Positions 10,110-20,019 are shown, counted from the stretch's first letter. The stretch is 64,000 bases of DNA from Bufo bufo (GCF_905171765.1 NC_053390.1:511669565-511733564), one strand, 5' to 3'. A program made the numbers and translations. Notes: a model not told the origin generated them from the sequence alone.

Positions 10110-11960
10110 TCATGTTTGCTGAGGTTCTACAATGCCCAGACAGTACAAACACCCCACAAATGACCCCATTTCGGAAAGTACACACCCTAAGGTATTCGCT
10201 GATGGGCATAGTGAGTTCATAGAACTTTTTATTTTTTGTCACAAGTTAGCGGAAAATGATGATTTTTTTATTTATTTTTTTCTTACAAAGTCTCATATTC
10301 CACTAACTTGTGACAAAAAATAAAAACTTCCATGAACTCACTATGCCCATCACGAAATACCTTGGGGTCTCTTCTTTCCAAAATGGGGTCACTTGTGGGG
10401 TAGTTATACTGCCCTGGCATTCTAGGGGCCCAAATGTGTGGTAAGGAGTTTGAAATCAAATTCTGTAAAAAATGACGAGTGAAATCCGAAAGGTGCTCTT
10501 TGGAATATGGGCCCCTTTGCCCACCTAGGCTGCAAAAAAGTGTCACACATCTGGTATCTCTGTATTCAGGAGAAGTTGAGGAATGTGTTTTGGGGTGTCT
10601 TTTTACATATACCCATGCTGGGTGAGATAAATATCTTGGTCAAATGCCAACTTTGTATAAAAAAATGGGAAAAGTTGTCTTTTGCCAAGATATTTCTCTC
10701 ACCCAGCATGGGTATATGTAAAATGACACCCCAAAACACATTCCCCACCTTCTCCTGAGTACGGAGATACCAGATGTGTGACACTTTTTTGCAGCCTAGG
10801 TGGGCAAAGGGGCCCATATTCCAAAGAGCACCTTTCGGATTTCACAGGTCATTTTTTACAGAATTTGATTTCAAACTCCTTACCACACATTTGGGCCCCT
10901 AGAATGCCAGGGCAGTATAACTACCCCACAAGTGACCCCATTTTGGAAAGAAGAGACCCCAAGGTATTCGCTGATGGGCATAGTGAGTTCATGGAAGTTT
11001 TTATTTTTTGTCACAAGTTAGTGGAATATGAGACTTTGTATGAAAAAAAAAAAAAAAATCATCATTTTCCACTAACTTGTGACAAAAAATAAAAAATTCT
11101 AGGAACTCGCCATGCCCCTCACGGAATACCTTGGGGTGTCTTCTTTCCAAAATGGGGTCACTTGTGGGGTAGTTATACTGCCCTGGCATTTTCCAGGGGC
11201 CCTAATGTGTGGTAAGTAGGTTAATGACCTGTGAAATCCGAAAGGTGCTCTTTGGAATGTGGGCCCCTTTGCCCACCTAGGCTGCAAAAAAGTGTCACAC
11301 ATCTGGTATCTCCGTACTCAGGAGAAGGTGGGGAATGTGTTTTGGGGTGTCATTTTACATATACCCATGCTGGGTGAGAGAAATATCTTGGCAAAAGACA
11401 ACTTTTCCCATTTTTTTATACAAAGTTGGCATTTGACCAAGATATTTATCTCACCCAGCATGGGTATATGTAAAAAGACACCCCAAAACACATTCCTCAA
11501 CTTCTCCTGAATACAGAGATACCAGATGTGTGACACTTTTTTGCAGCCTAGGTGGGCAAAGGTGCCCAAATTCCTTTTAGGAGGGCATTTTTAGACATTT
11601 GGATACCAGACTTCTTATCACGCTTTGGGGCCCCTAAAATGCCAGGGCAGTATAAATACCCCACATGTGACCCCATTTTGGAAAGAAGACACCCCAAGGT
11701 ATTCAATGAGGGGCATGGCGAGTTCATTGAAAAAAAAAAATTTTGGCACAAGTTAGCGGAAATTGATTTTTTTGATTTTGTTCTCACAAAGTCTCCCTTT
11801 CCGCTAACTTGGGACAAAAATTTCAATCTTTCATGGACTCAATATGCCCCTCAGCGAATACCTTGGGGTGTCTTCTTTCCAAAATGGTGTTATTTGTGGG
11901 GTGTTTGTACTGCCCTGGCATTTGAGGGTCTCCGCAATCATTACATGTATGCCCAGCATT
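10110..11960. repeat. Array of alternating inverted ~380 bp units inside piggyBac
   Basis: The same roughly 380 bp unit appears about six times with alternating orientation. Symmetry centres lie near 10275, 10663, 11055, 11412 and 11785. Landmarks such as CCTAGGCTGCAAAAAAGTGT, ACCCATGCTGGGTGAG and CTAACTTGTGACAAAAAAT occur on alternate strands. The best preserved arms are 10290-10641 and 10685-11035. Open frames in this region are mirror images of each other and are by-products, not genes. Confidence 0.85.
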
Positions 11961-12774
11961 AGGAGTTTCTGCTATTCTCCTTATATTGAGCATACGGGTA
12001 ATGAGATTTTTTTTTTTCCGTTCAGCCTCTGGGCTGAAAGAAAAAAATGAACGGCACACATTTCTTCATTCGCATCGATCAATGTGGATGAAAAAATCTC
12101 TGCCAAAAAAAGAAAAAGGAGGGGAAAGGCGTCTGCCAGGACATAGGAGCTCCGCCCAACAACCATACCCACTTCAGCTCGTATGCCCTGGCAAACCAGA
12201 TTTCTCCATTCACATCAATCGATGTGGATGAATAAATCATTGCCGGGATTTTTTTTTTTTTAAATATACAAAGTGTTTGCCAAAGTATATGAACACCGCC
12301 ACCTACTCGGCTCATATGCCTCGGCAAACATATCTTTTACTGCAGAGGAGAAATCTCGTCTTGCAGCGCCGCATACACCGACTTGCGTGTAATCTGACAG
12401 CAGCGCAATGCTTCTGTCCGAATGCACATCAGTGCTGCAGCTGGTCGATCGGTTGGTCCACCTGGAAGGTAAAAAAAACAAAACAAAAAAGAAAAAACCA
12501 GGCCGCAAAGCAATAACTTTATTAACTTTAGAACAGAACATATTAACTTTTTTTTAACTTTTTTACTTACCGGTAATTTTTTTTTTGTTTAGTTTTTTTT
12601 ACCTTTATAGAACAAACCTCTCCTTCCCCATGGGACAATGTGCAAAGCGCAAATCGCCCAAAGATGTGGCGAAGTACGTTATGCACTTTATCCCAGGTGA
12701 AAGGAGAGGTTTGCAGCAGCTGAGAGTAAAAGGGCCCTAATAGCCCTGTGTGCCTGTCCTGTGAGATGCAATCC
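11961..12774. other. piggyBac 3' flank between repeat array and transposase
   Basis: AT-rich with several T and A runs (for example 12009-12018, 12250-12262, 12581-12600). Two short related blocks around GTGGATGAA (12080-12095 and 12222-12236) suggest an internal duplication. A TTACCGGTAA palindrome is at 12567-12576. No gene recognised. Confidence 0.4.
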
Positions 12775-14727
12775 CTATGCTAGGTGTACCTGTGTGTGGT
12801 ACTTCCGGAAACACTCACCAAAGCATAGGGCAGGGTGGTCAGGACAGTCAGGACAGAAATAGCGGGTGTCACGCCTTATTCCACTCCTGCTACAGACACG
12901 ACATCTTTTTCGGGGTGACGGTTGGGTTGAGGTACCAGGAACGACACTGGGGAAATGTCGCTCGTGTAGACGGCTAACTACACTGGTGGATGGGGCCACG
13001 GAACCTCCTGGGTAAAGGAGGTTCTCGATGATCTCTTCCTGGAATTTGAGGAAAGATCGTGTTCTCCCAGCCTTACTGTAGAGAACAAAACTATTGTACA
13101 GCGCCAATTGAATTAAATATACAGACACCTTCTTATACCAGCGTCTGGTTCTGCGGGAAACTAAATACGGAGACAACATCTGGTCATTGAAGTCCACCCC
13201 TCCCATGAGCGCATTATAGTCGTGGACACAGAGGGGCTTTTCAATGACACGGGTTGCTCGCTCAATTTGGATTGTCGTGTCTGCGTGAATGGAGGAGAGC
13301 ATGTAAACGTCACGCTTGTCTCTCCATTTCACCGCGAGCAGTTCTTCGTTACACAAGGCAGCCCTCTCCCCCCTTGCAAGACGGGTGGTTACAAGCCGTT
13401 GGGGGAAGCCCACGCGACTAGTTCGCGCGGTGCCACAGGCGCAAATCCGTTCTAGAAACAAATGCCTAAAGAGGGCCACACTTGTGTAAAAATTGTCCAC
13501 ATAAAGATGGTACCCCTTGCCGAATAAGGGTGACACCAAGTCCCAGACTGTCTTCCCACTGCTCCCCAGGTAGTCAGGGCAACCGACCGGCTCCAGGGTC
13601 TGATCTTTTCCCTCATAGATCCGAAATTTGTGGGTATAGCCTGTGGCCCTTTCACAGAGCTTATACAATTTGACCCCATACCGGGCACGCTTGCTTGGGA
13701 TGTACTGTTTGAAGCCAAGGCGCCCGGTAAAATGTATTAGGGACTCGTCTACGCAGATGTTTTGCTCGGGGGTATACAAATCTGCAAATTTCTGGTTGAA
13801 ATGGTCTATGAGGGGCCGAATTTTGTGTAGCCGGTCAAAAGCTGGGTGGCCTCTGGGACGGGAGGTGGTGTTGTCGCTAAAATGCAGGAAACGGAGGATG
13901 GCCTCAGATCGTGCCCTGGACATAGCAGCAGAGAACATGGGCATGTGATGAATCGGGTGCGTGGACCAATATGACCGCAATTCATGCTTTTTTGTCAGGC
14001 CCATGTTGAGGAGAAGGCCCAAAAAAATTTTAAGTTCGGAAACTTGGACTGGTTTCCACCGGAAAGGCTGGGCATAAAAGCTTCCCGGGTTGGCGGATAT
14101 AAATTGTGTGGCATACCGGTTTGTCTCTGCCACGACTAAGTCCAAGAGCTCCGCAGTCAAGAACAGCTCAAAAAATCCCAGGGCCGAACCGATTTGAGCT
14201 GTCTCAACCCGAACTCCAGACTGGGCGGTGAAAGGGGGAACTACAGGTGCGGCTGAAGTTGGTGACTGCCAATCAGGGTTTGCCAGCACCTCAGGGATTC
14301 TAGGGGCTCTACAGGCCTGTCTGTGCGGTGGCTGCGACGGGGTAACTAGTGCACGTGCCACCGTACCAGCTTCAACTGCCCTTCTGGTGCTCGCCACGTC
14401 ACCATGTTGTACGGCAGTGCTGGTACTAGGTCCAGGGAGGGCTGCGCTGCTGGTGTATGCCTCACCACGTGATCCGGCAGCGACAGCCCCACTCTGCTGC
14501 TCTTGAAGCGGATCCTGCATAACCTGTGGTCTAGCGACACGGGGCCGGGTACGCCTGGTGCTGCCAGGGACCTCCACCTCCTCGTCCGAACTTTGGGTCA
14601 GAGAGCCACTGCTTTCCACCGGTTCATATTCTGACCCGCTAGATTCGTCAGATGAGGGTTCCCACTCCTCATCCGACTGGGTCAGAATCCTGTAGGCCTC
14701 TTCAGAAGAATACCCCTTGTTTGACAT
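12775..14727 (-). CDS. piggyBac transposase (650 aa, intact)
   Basis: An uninterrupted 650-residue ORF. It has an acidic Ser/Glu-rich N-terminus (about residues 1-60), a variable linker to about 165 and then the DDE_Tnp_1_7 fold. The catalytic aspartates are visible in the usual contexts: D327 in CVDES, D411 in YVDNFY and D512 in GGVDFNDQM, with D515 as the extra acidic residue. Spacing of 84 and 101 residues is close to the insect piggyBac enzyme. The C-terminus has a Cys/His-rich domain (C609, C612, C625, C628, C635, C639, H644) of the type that binds transposon ends. The enzyme cuts and pastes at TTAA in the nucleus. It is longer than the roughly 594 residues of the classical enzyme, mainly in the N-terminal region. 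All key residues are present, so activity is possible. The ATG chosen is the first in frame and is followed directly by the acidic region. Confidence 0.92.
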   Translation of the reverse strand: MSNKGYSSEEAYRILTQSDEEWEPSSDESSGSEYEPVESSGSLTQSSDEEVEVPGSTRRTRPRVARPQVMQDPLQEQQSGAVAAGSRGEAYTSSAALPGPSTSTAVQHGDVASTRRAVEAGTVARALVTPSQPPHRQACRAPRIPEVLANPDWQSPTSAAPVVPPFTAQSGVRVETAQIGSALGFFELFLTAELLDLVVAETNRYATQFISANPGSFYAQPFRWKPVQVSELKIFLGLLLNMGLTKKHELRSYWSTHPIHHMPMFSAAMSRARSEAILRFLHFSDNTTSRPRGHPAFDRLHKIRPLIDHFNQKFADLYTPEQNICVDESLIHFTGRLGFKQYIPSKRARYGVKLYKLCERATGYTHKFRIYEGKDQTLEPVGCPDYLGSSGKTVWDLVSPLFGKGYHLYVDNFYTSVALFRHLFLERICACGTARTSRVGFPQRLVTTRLARGERAALCNEELLAVKWRDKRDVYMLSSIHADTTIQIERATRVIEKPLCVHDYNALMGGVDFNDQMLSPYLVSRRTRRWYKKVSVYLIQLALYNSFVLYSKAGRTRSFLKFQEEIIENLLYPGGSVAPSTSVVSRLHERHFPSVVPGTSTQPSPRKRCRVCSRSGIRRDTRYFCPDCPDHPALCFGECFRKYHTQVHLA

Positions 14728-15678
14728 TTGGACTACTAAATTTAGGGGTATTCCCTGAGACTACCCAAGAAAAAAAGCAAGCCTGTCTTACAAAGGGGAG
14801 GCTAGCGAAGTACCAGAGGCCGCTGCGGTTGATAAAAAATATCAAAACTGATTTTTTTATCGCCGCAGTGCGTGTACAATGAATGTGCAGTGATCAAAAA
14901 AAATATATTTTTTGTCACTGCGGTGGGGCGGGTGTGGGTGAACGCACGTGTGGGCGACCGATCAGGCCTGATCGGGCAAACACTGCGTTTTGGGTGGAGG
15001 GCGAACTAAAGTGACACTAATACTATTATAGATCTGACCGTGATCAGTTTTGATCACTTACAGATACTATAAAAGTACAAATGCTGATTAGCAATACGCT
15101 ATTCAGCGAATAAAATTGACTGCGGTGCGGTGGGGTGGGCGCTAACTGACGCTAACTACCTAACCAATGGGCCTAAACTATCCCTAAAACCTAACAGCCA
15201 ATACCAGTGAAAAAAAAAAAGTGACAGTTTACACTGATCACTTTTTTTCCTTTCACTAGTGATTGACAGGGGCGATCAAAGGGGTGATCAAAGGGTTAAT
15301 TGGGGTGCAGGGGGGTGATCTGGGGCTAAGGTGTAGTGTTTGGTGTACTCACAGTTCAGTCTGCTCCTGTGCTGGATCCAACCGACGAAAAGGACCAGCA
15401 CAGGAGCAGACAAGCCATATAACAGATCATATTTACTAATATGATCTGTTATATGACTTTTGATTGGATTTTTTGAAAATCGCCAGCCTGCCAGCCAATG
15501 ATCGTTGCTGGCAGGCTGGTGACGAACTTGTTCTTTGAATTTTGCCGACCCGCGATGCGCATGCGCGGGCCGGCTTTGAGCGAAATCTCGCGTCTCGCGA
15601 GATGACGCGTATATGCGTGATTGTGCGCAGCGCTGCCACCTCCGGAACGCGAATCTGCGTACAGCGGTCCGGAGGTGG
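14728..15678 (-). other. piggyBac 5' leader and terminal region
   Basis: About 950 bp between the transposase ATG and the GAGGTGG end. It contains several TGATCA / GATCACT repeats (15040-15295), an inverted pair around 15411-15446 (the ATAACAGATCATAT segment against ATATGATCTGTTAT) and a second pair, GCCAGCCTGCCAGC (15483-15496) against GCTGGCAGGCTGG. A CpG-rich patch lies at 15535-15675. These could be transposase-binding or promoter sequences, which is inference. Confidence 0.45.
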
Positions 15679-15682
15679 TTAA

Positions 15683-16403
15683 AGCAGTCTTTTATCATAG
15701 TCCCCACCCCTCGGCATTCTTCTAATCACTTCAATGCCTTGAAATTTAATGGCATCGACTCTGCCCTCATGCATCGCGCAGGCATGGCGTGCAATTGGAG
15801 TATCGGCTCCATTACGGATATCGTTTAGATGTTCCCCTACCCGTCGCCTAAACTTCCGTATTGTCCTGCCCACATATTGCAGGCCGCATAGCATGTTACC
15901 AGGTAAATGACACCACTCGTTCTGCAATTGATAAATGAACGAATTATAAACTTTTTCCCTGTCACCGTATTCCTAAAGCTGTTACCTCATTCAATTGACG
16001 CACAGCCTCCACACCGGAAAGTACCACAAGGTTGTCGGCTAAGCCATGTATTTGGCTGTTGACTTTGGTGGAGGCTATGAACTAGTCTATCCCTTAGGTT
16101 GCGGTCTCAACGATACGTGATAGTCTGGGTAGCATCCCCAAGATGTCCTACATCTGGGTCAGACTGTAAAATACCCCAGTAACAGGTAAGGACATCCCGT
16201 ACTTTTTGATGAGCTTCGTCAAACGTGGCAATGATGCGGATTTTATCATTGTCATCATCTCTCTTCCATGGTTCAAGTAACATATTACGATTCACTGATA
16301 ATGAATGCTGCTATGAGTTCTTGAGGACCTGATCAGGGTATCCCCTCTTCTTCAAGCGGTTTTGGAGATCCTTTGCTTCCACCCTGTAGTCCTCCACAAA
16401 CTG
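15683..16403 (-). pseudogene. Penelope-like RT C-terminus and GIY-YIG endonuclease
   Basis: On the - strand the order is: EAKDLQNRLKKRGYP (end of the RT/thumb region), IIATFDEAHQKVRDVL and ILQSDPDV (typical PLE linker), a CGGC cysteine block, then GIYLVTC-like and GLQYVGRTIRKFRRRVGEH (residues of the GIY-YIG nuclease core with the conserved Arg and Glu-His), and GIEVIRR. GIY-YIG endonucleases nick target DNA for PLE insertion. Several stops and frameshifts (for example near 16300, 16107 and 15930) show decay, and the 5' part with the main RT motifs is missing. The coding part continues at 9662 after the piggyBac. The combination of RT end plus GIY-YIG is specific to PLEs. Confidence 0.8.
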
Positions 16404-17115
16404 GCAGGGAAGGTGGTCAGAAGAAGTAGGGAAAAGATCCTCAAACTACAGAAAGTTACGAGCGGTCTGGGAGACCCTAAAGGTATCTCAGGTCATGTTA
16501 GGAGGAAAACATTTAAATCTATTCTCAGACAATACCATGACTGTTGCATCTCTAAAGCATCAAGGAGGCACAAGGTCATCAAGTTTAATACTACTAGCAT
16601 AAAAAAATTATTATTGGGCAGAAAAGAACGTCCTCTTAATTACAGCAGTCCATCTCAAGGGTTTGGAAAATGTAGAAGCAGATTATCTGAGCAGAAGAAC
16701 ACTGGACCCAGGGGAATGATCTTTAAACCATGAAGTCTTCCAACAGATCTGCAAAAAATGGGGCTCACCGCAGATAGACCTGTTCGCCTCTTAGACAAAT
16801 GCAAAAATAGGATGCTTTTGCTCCCTAAATCCCAGGGAAAAACCGTGGGCATTAGATGCCTTTTCGATAAAATGATCATGGGACCTGGCATATGCTTTCC
16901 CACCATGGAGCCTAATTCCTCAGCTCCTCTCAAAAAATTCTAAGGAATCCGGTAACCATGATATTAATAGTTCTCTACTGGCCAAAGAGTAGCTGGTTCG
17001 CCATCCTGAAGAAACTAGCCCTAGATGAACCGTTGGAAATACCTCTGATGGGGAACATTCGGTCTCAGGGTCCAATTGTTCATCAGAATCCCAGTTTTTT
17101 TCAAGCTGTCCGCCT
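16404..17115 (+). pseudogene. DIRS-A RNase H C-terminus and methyltransferase-like domain
   Basis: Resumes the RNase H cut at 8655: KLRAVWETL and the LFSDNTMTVASLKHQGGTR block match copy C (REL, LSDN, LKHQGG), followed by AVHLKGLENVEADYLSR with the last catalytic Asp. The methyltransferase-like part follows, with PQIDLFAS and IVLYWPKSSWFA (copy C has IAPFWPKRSWFA). Stops at about 16595, 16728 and 16795 and a frameshift between 16770 and 16958 break it. From 16958 the methyltransferase end runs in the same frame into the recombinase start. Confidence 0.8.
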
Positions 17116-18168
17116 GGATCCCGAGAGCGAGATCTTGAGAGGCAAAGACCTCTCGGACAGGGTTATTAGTACATTAAAAGCTAGTAGTAAAAAGGTTACC
17201 TCAGCTATCTACCTTTAAAATCTGGAGAAGGTATTGTAGTTGGTTAGGGGATACTTCCCCGGATATGTCATCCCCATGTATCCAAAATATCTTGGATTTC
17301 CTTCAGAGGGAATTAGATCTGGGCCTTTAGACCAAGTACTCTCAAAGTCCAGGTCTCCGCCCTGGGTGCATTCTACAATTTTAATCTGGCTAATCATAGA
17401 TGGCTAAAAAGATTTAGAAGAGCCGCTTCCAGACTGAGACCATCCTTAACCCCTAGGACCCCTCTGTGAGAACCTAAACTTGGTTCTGAGGGGTCTGACA
17501 CAGTCTCCTTTTACCCCTACATCGGATATTTCCATAAAACACCTTTCATTTAAAGCAGCCGTCCTTATAGCTATAACAACAGCTAGACGCCTGGAGGAAA
17601 TTCAGGCCCTCTCCTGTATGGAACCCTATCTTACAATATGTCCTGACAGGATCATGCTTAGATTAGATCCTGGCTTTCTTCCAAAAGTCGTCTCCGACTC
17701 CCATAGAGACCAGGAGATAATCTTACCTTCTTTTTGCCGAAAACAGAAAAACATTTCCATCTCCTAGACTTAAGGGAAACAGTTATCTAATACCTGGCAG
17801 CTACTAGGGAATTCAGAAAAGACGATAACCTTCTAATTCAGTTTTTAGGCCAAAACAAGGGGAAGGAGGTTTCCAAAGCCTCTATAGTACATTGGATAAA
17901 GAACACAATATCCTGTTACTCCCAAATGGGCCTTATGGGGCCTTCTAACGTGAGAGCCCATTCCGCCAGGGCAATGGCCTCTTCCTGGGGTGAAAAAGCT
18001 GACGTTTCTATTGACAAAATTTGTAGGGCCGCTACTTGGTCAAGTATAAATACGTTCATTAAACATTATCGTTTAAATGTCACTGCTTCTGCAGATCTAA
18101 CCTTTGGCCAGACAGTTCTGCAAGCAGTAGCCCACCCTACCATTTTATCTTGTAGTTCTCATGTATAG
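17116..18168 (+). pseudogene. DIRS-A tyrosine recombinase, decayed
   Basis: Follows copy C closely: LSDRVISTLKASSKKVTSAI, then SIKHLSFKAAVLIAITTARR with the box I Arg, LDPGFLPKV, the HSAR motif (H-x-x-R) in VRAHSARAMAS, and SSINTFIKHYRL with the catalytic Tyr. The R-H-R-Y set is thus still visible, but frameshifts and stops near 17215, 17330, 17470 and 17767 disrupt it. DIRS elements use this recombinase rather than an integrase to insert circular DNA, which explains the absence of target duplications. The stop at 18166-18168 overlaps the start of the internal complementary region. Confidence 0.85.
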
Positions 18169-18247
18169 CCGTCATGGTGGATGAAATGGAAAACCGGAGT
18201 TAGACTTACCAGTAATTCTGTTTCCTTGAATCCACCATGACTGCTCG
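18159..18247. repeat. DIRS-A internal complementary region
   Basis: Contains GAAAACCGGAGTTAGACTTA followed by CCAGTAATTCTGTTTCC, the reverse complement of the 3' terminal segment at 18420-18451 plus 19349-19362. The other half (TCTCATGTATAGCCGTCATG) should match the lost left terminus. This layout, joining complements of both ends, is the template used in DIRS circle formation. Confidence 0.75.
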
Positions 18248-18319
18248 TATATTCCCTCTCTAAATTATTCTAAAATTAGGTAATACAAAAAAAAATTATT
18301 CTCACACCCACTTGGGTAA

Positions 18320-18454
18320 TTTGTAAAAACTGACGGGTGAGCGTGGGTGTTGGATTTTAAACTCTGTGTTCCTGCCCCTATAGAGGTCAAGGGGTCGATC
18401 TCATGTATAGCCGTTATGGTGGATTCAAGGAAACAGAATTACCGGTAAGTCTAA
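18320..18454. repeat. DIRS-A 3' inverted terminal repeat
   Basis: Contains TGACGGGTGAGCGTGGGTGT and CTGTGTTCCTGCCCCTATAG, inverted relative to 5757-5808, and ends GAATTACCGGTAAGTCTAA at the MITE insertion. The terminal bases continue at 19349 after the MITE. Confidence 0.7.
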
Positions 18455-19348
18455 GGCTGGTTTCACACGGGCGTTGCAGGAAAAGATGCGGGTGCGTTGC
18501 GGGAAGATGCGTGATTTTTTTCCCCGCGAGTGCAAAGCGTTTTAATGCGTTTTGCACGCGCGTGAGAAAAATCTGCATGTTTGGTACCCAGACCCGAACC
18601 CGGACTTCTTCACACAAGTCCGGGTTTGGGTTCCATATTCTGTAAATTTTATTATTTACATGGTTATAAGGGAAAATAATAGCATTCTTTAATACAGAAT
18701 GCTTAATAGAAGGTCAATTGAGGGTTAAAAAAATATATATAAATTGACTCACCTCCTCCAATTGATCACGTAGCTGCTGGTCTCCTGTTCTTTCTTCAGG
18801 ACCTGTCAAAGGACCTGTAGTGACGTCACTGAGCTCATCACATGGCCCATCACCATGGTGATGGATCATGTGATGAGCACAGTGATGTCACCACGGGTCC
18901 TTTGACAGGTCCTGAAGAAAGAACAGGAGACCAGCAGCTACGCGATCAATTGGTGGAGATGAGTTAATTTTTATTTATATTTTTTAACCCTCAATTGACC
19001 TTCTACTAAGCATTCTGTTATAAAGAATGCTATTATTTTCCCTTTTGACCATGTTATAAGGGAAAATAATACAGTGAATAGACTTTCATCCTAGCAACCA
19101 TGAGTGAAAATCGCACCGCATCCGCACTTGCTTGCGGATGCTTGCGATTTTCACGCAGCCACATTCACTTCTATGGGGCCTGCGTTGCCTGAAAAATGCA
19201 CGATATAGAGCATGCTGCGATTTTCACGCAACGCACAAGTGATGCGTGAAAATCACTGCGCATGTGCACAGCCCCATAGAAATGAATGGGTCCAGATTCA
19301 CCTCACGCATTGCACCTGCGCGCAATACTTGCCCGTGTGAAAGGGGCC
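18455..19348. mobile_element. Foldback MITE, 894 bp, TAA target duplication
   Basis: Flanked by TAA at 18452-18454 and 19349-19351; the ends GGCTGGTTTCACACGGGC and GCCCGTGTGAAAGGGGCC are inverted. The interior is a long palindrome: TCAATTGAGGGTTAAAAAAA and CTGTTCTTTCTTCAGGACCT near 18710-18810 recur inverted at 18897-19005, with the centre near 18855 (CACCATGGTG). The 3 bp TWA duplication suggests PIF/Harbinger. Excision restores the DIRS-A end. Confidence 0.8.
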
Positions 19349-19362
19349 TAACTCTGGTTTTC

Positions 19363-19715
19363 TCCAGATTTATCAAATGTTCCACGTTGTTTGATACATT
19401 TGTCTCATCTTTAAGCCTAACACTTTTGTCTAGAAAAACTACTCCAGTTTTCCTACATCCTTTTTGCGACTTTTTAAAAAAAGTCTCAGTGATAAATTTG
19501 AAGTGAAGCTTATTAACATAGCTAACCACAACCACTTTCCCACCCATTTTTTCAAAACTGGAGTGGTTGCAAAATGTTTTGTGCAAGTGAGCCCAAAATG
19601 TCGCAAAGGCCCACTTTTGCAATTTTTTAAGCCAGAATTCTGAAGAGAAGGCATGATAAATTTCCACCATAGTGTTTTGTCTGTAGCCTGCAATACATAG
19701 CCAAACTGTATGACT
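19363..19715. repeat. Candidate interspersed repeat (foldback-like)
   Basis: Ends resemble each other inverted (CCAGATTTATCAAA near 19364 and CATGATAAATTTCCACCA near 19651). Similar 'not fully oxidised' motifs with ACATTTACTA occur elsewhere in the window (20597, 55337). The open frame on the - strand has no known domain. Low certainty. Confidence 0.3.
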
Positions 19716-19719
19716 TTAA

Positions 19720-20019
19720 AGGGACTCTGTCACCAGTTTTATGGTATCCCAACTAAATGCAACATAAACAAATGACAGATCTCCTTAGCAAAATGCTGGG
19801 TCACTTTTTTTTTTTACCTGACCCAGCCATTTTACCAAAATCTTGTGTTGCATAGCTCCAGCGCATGCCAATGTGTCCCCATATCCATGAGCTCCTAGCT
19901 TTCCCCGCCCAATTGTTGCTGATTCATATGGATAACTGTCAGGTGAGCGGGGAGAACCGTGAGCTCATGAATATGGGGACACATTGACATGCACTGGAGC
20001 TGTTGGTGACAGATTCTCT
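19720..20019. mobile_element. TTAA MITE (AGGGACTCTGTCACC ends)
   Basis: TTAA at 19716-19719 precedes AGGGACTCTGTCACCAG; the right end GGTGACAGATTCTCT is its diverged inverse. The right TTAA has decayed. It is related in its ends to the AGGGAACCTGTCA families. No coding capacity. Confidence 0.6.

Larger units (their letters stand above)
9667..15678 (-). mobile_element. piggyBac transposon, 6.0 kb, with intact transposase
   Basis: Flanked by exact TTAA sites at 9663-9666 and 15679-15682, with ends CCACCTC and GAGGTGG. It holds one long ORF on the - strand (transposase, 12775-14727), an array of alternating inverted units at 10110-11960 on the side downstream of the ORF, and 950 bp of leader on the other side. 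Removing it joins the two halves of a Penelope-like coding region in frame sense, which confirms both borders. The perfect terminal match is short (about 7 bp); longer subterminal repeats cannot be judged by eye. Confidence 0.85.
8656..16403 (-). mobile_element. Penelope-like retroelement fragment, interrupted by piggyBac
   Basis: Read on the - strand, 16403 to 15683 and then 9662 to 8656 form one 5'-truncated Penelope-like element (PLE): end of the RT region, GIY-YIG endonuclease, and a 3' region with a hammerhead ribozyme motif. The junction at 8655/16404 restores the DIRS-A RNase H when removed. The piggyBac at 9667-15678 sits at a TTAA inside the last coding part, so the coding sense continues from DKRLL on one side to KEAEWTF on the other. 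Boundaries at 8656 and 16403 are set from the DIRS-A reading frame, within a few bases. Confidence 0.8.
5757..19362 (+). mobile_element. DIRS-type retrotransposon copy A (decayed, with nested insertions)
   Basis: A DIRS-like element reading with WRN: gag-like region (6189-7500), RT (7510-8271), RNase H (split at about 8655/16404), methyltransferase-like region, tyrosine recombinase (to 18168), internal complementary region (18159-18247) and 3' inverted repeat (18320-18454). The left inverted repeat survives only at about 5757-5808, where its CACCCGTCAG segment is inverted relative to 18330-18385. A Penelope-like element with a piggyBac inside it (8656-16403) interrupts the RNase H, and a MITE (18455-19348) interrupts the last bases; the terminal TAACTCTGGTTTT resumes at 19349. 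Frameshifts, stops and a YLDD-to-YLDN change show that it is dead. Confidence 0.85.

Noticed and set aside
10283..11569. Several mirrored open frames of about 60-90 codons on both strands, sharing the same peptide
   Set aside because: They are the same unit read in opposite orientations in an inverted array; there is no domain and the frames break at unit borders. They are by-products of repetition.
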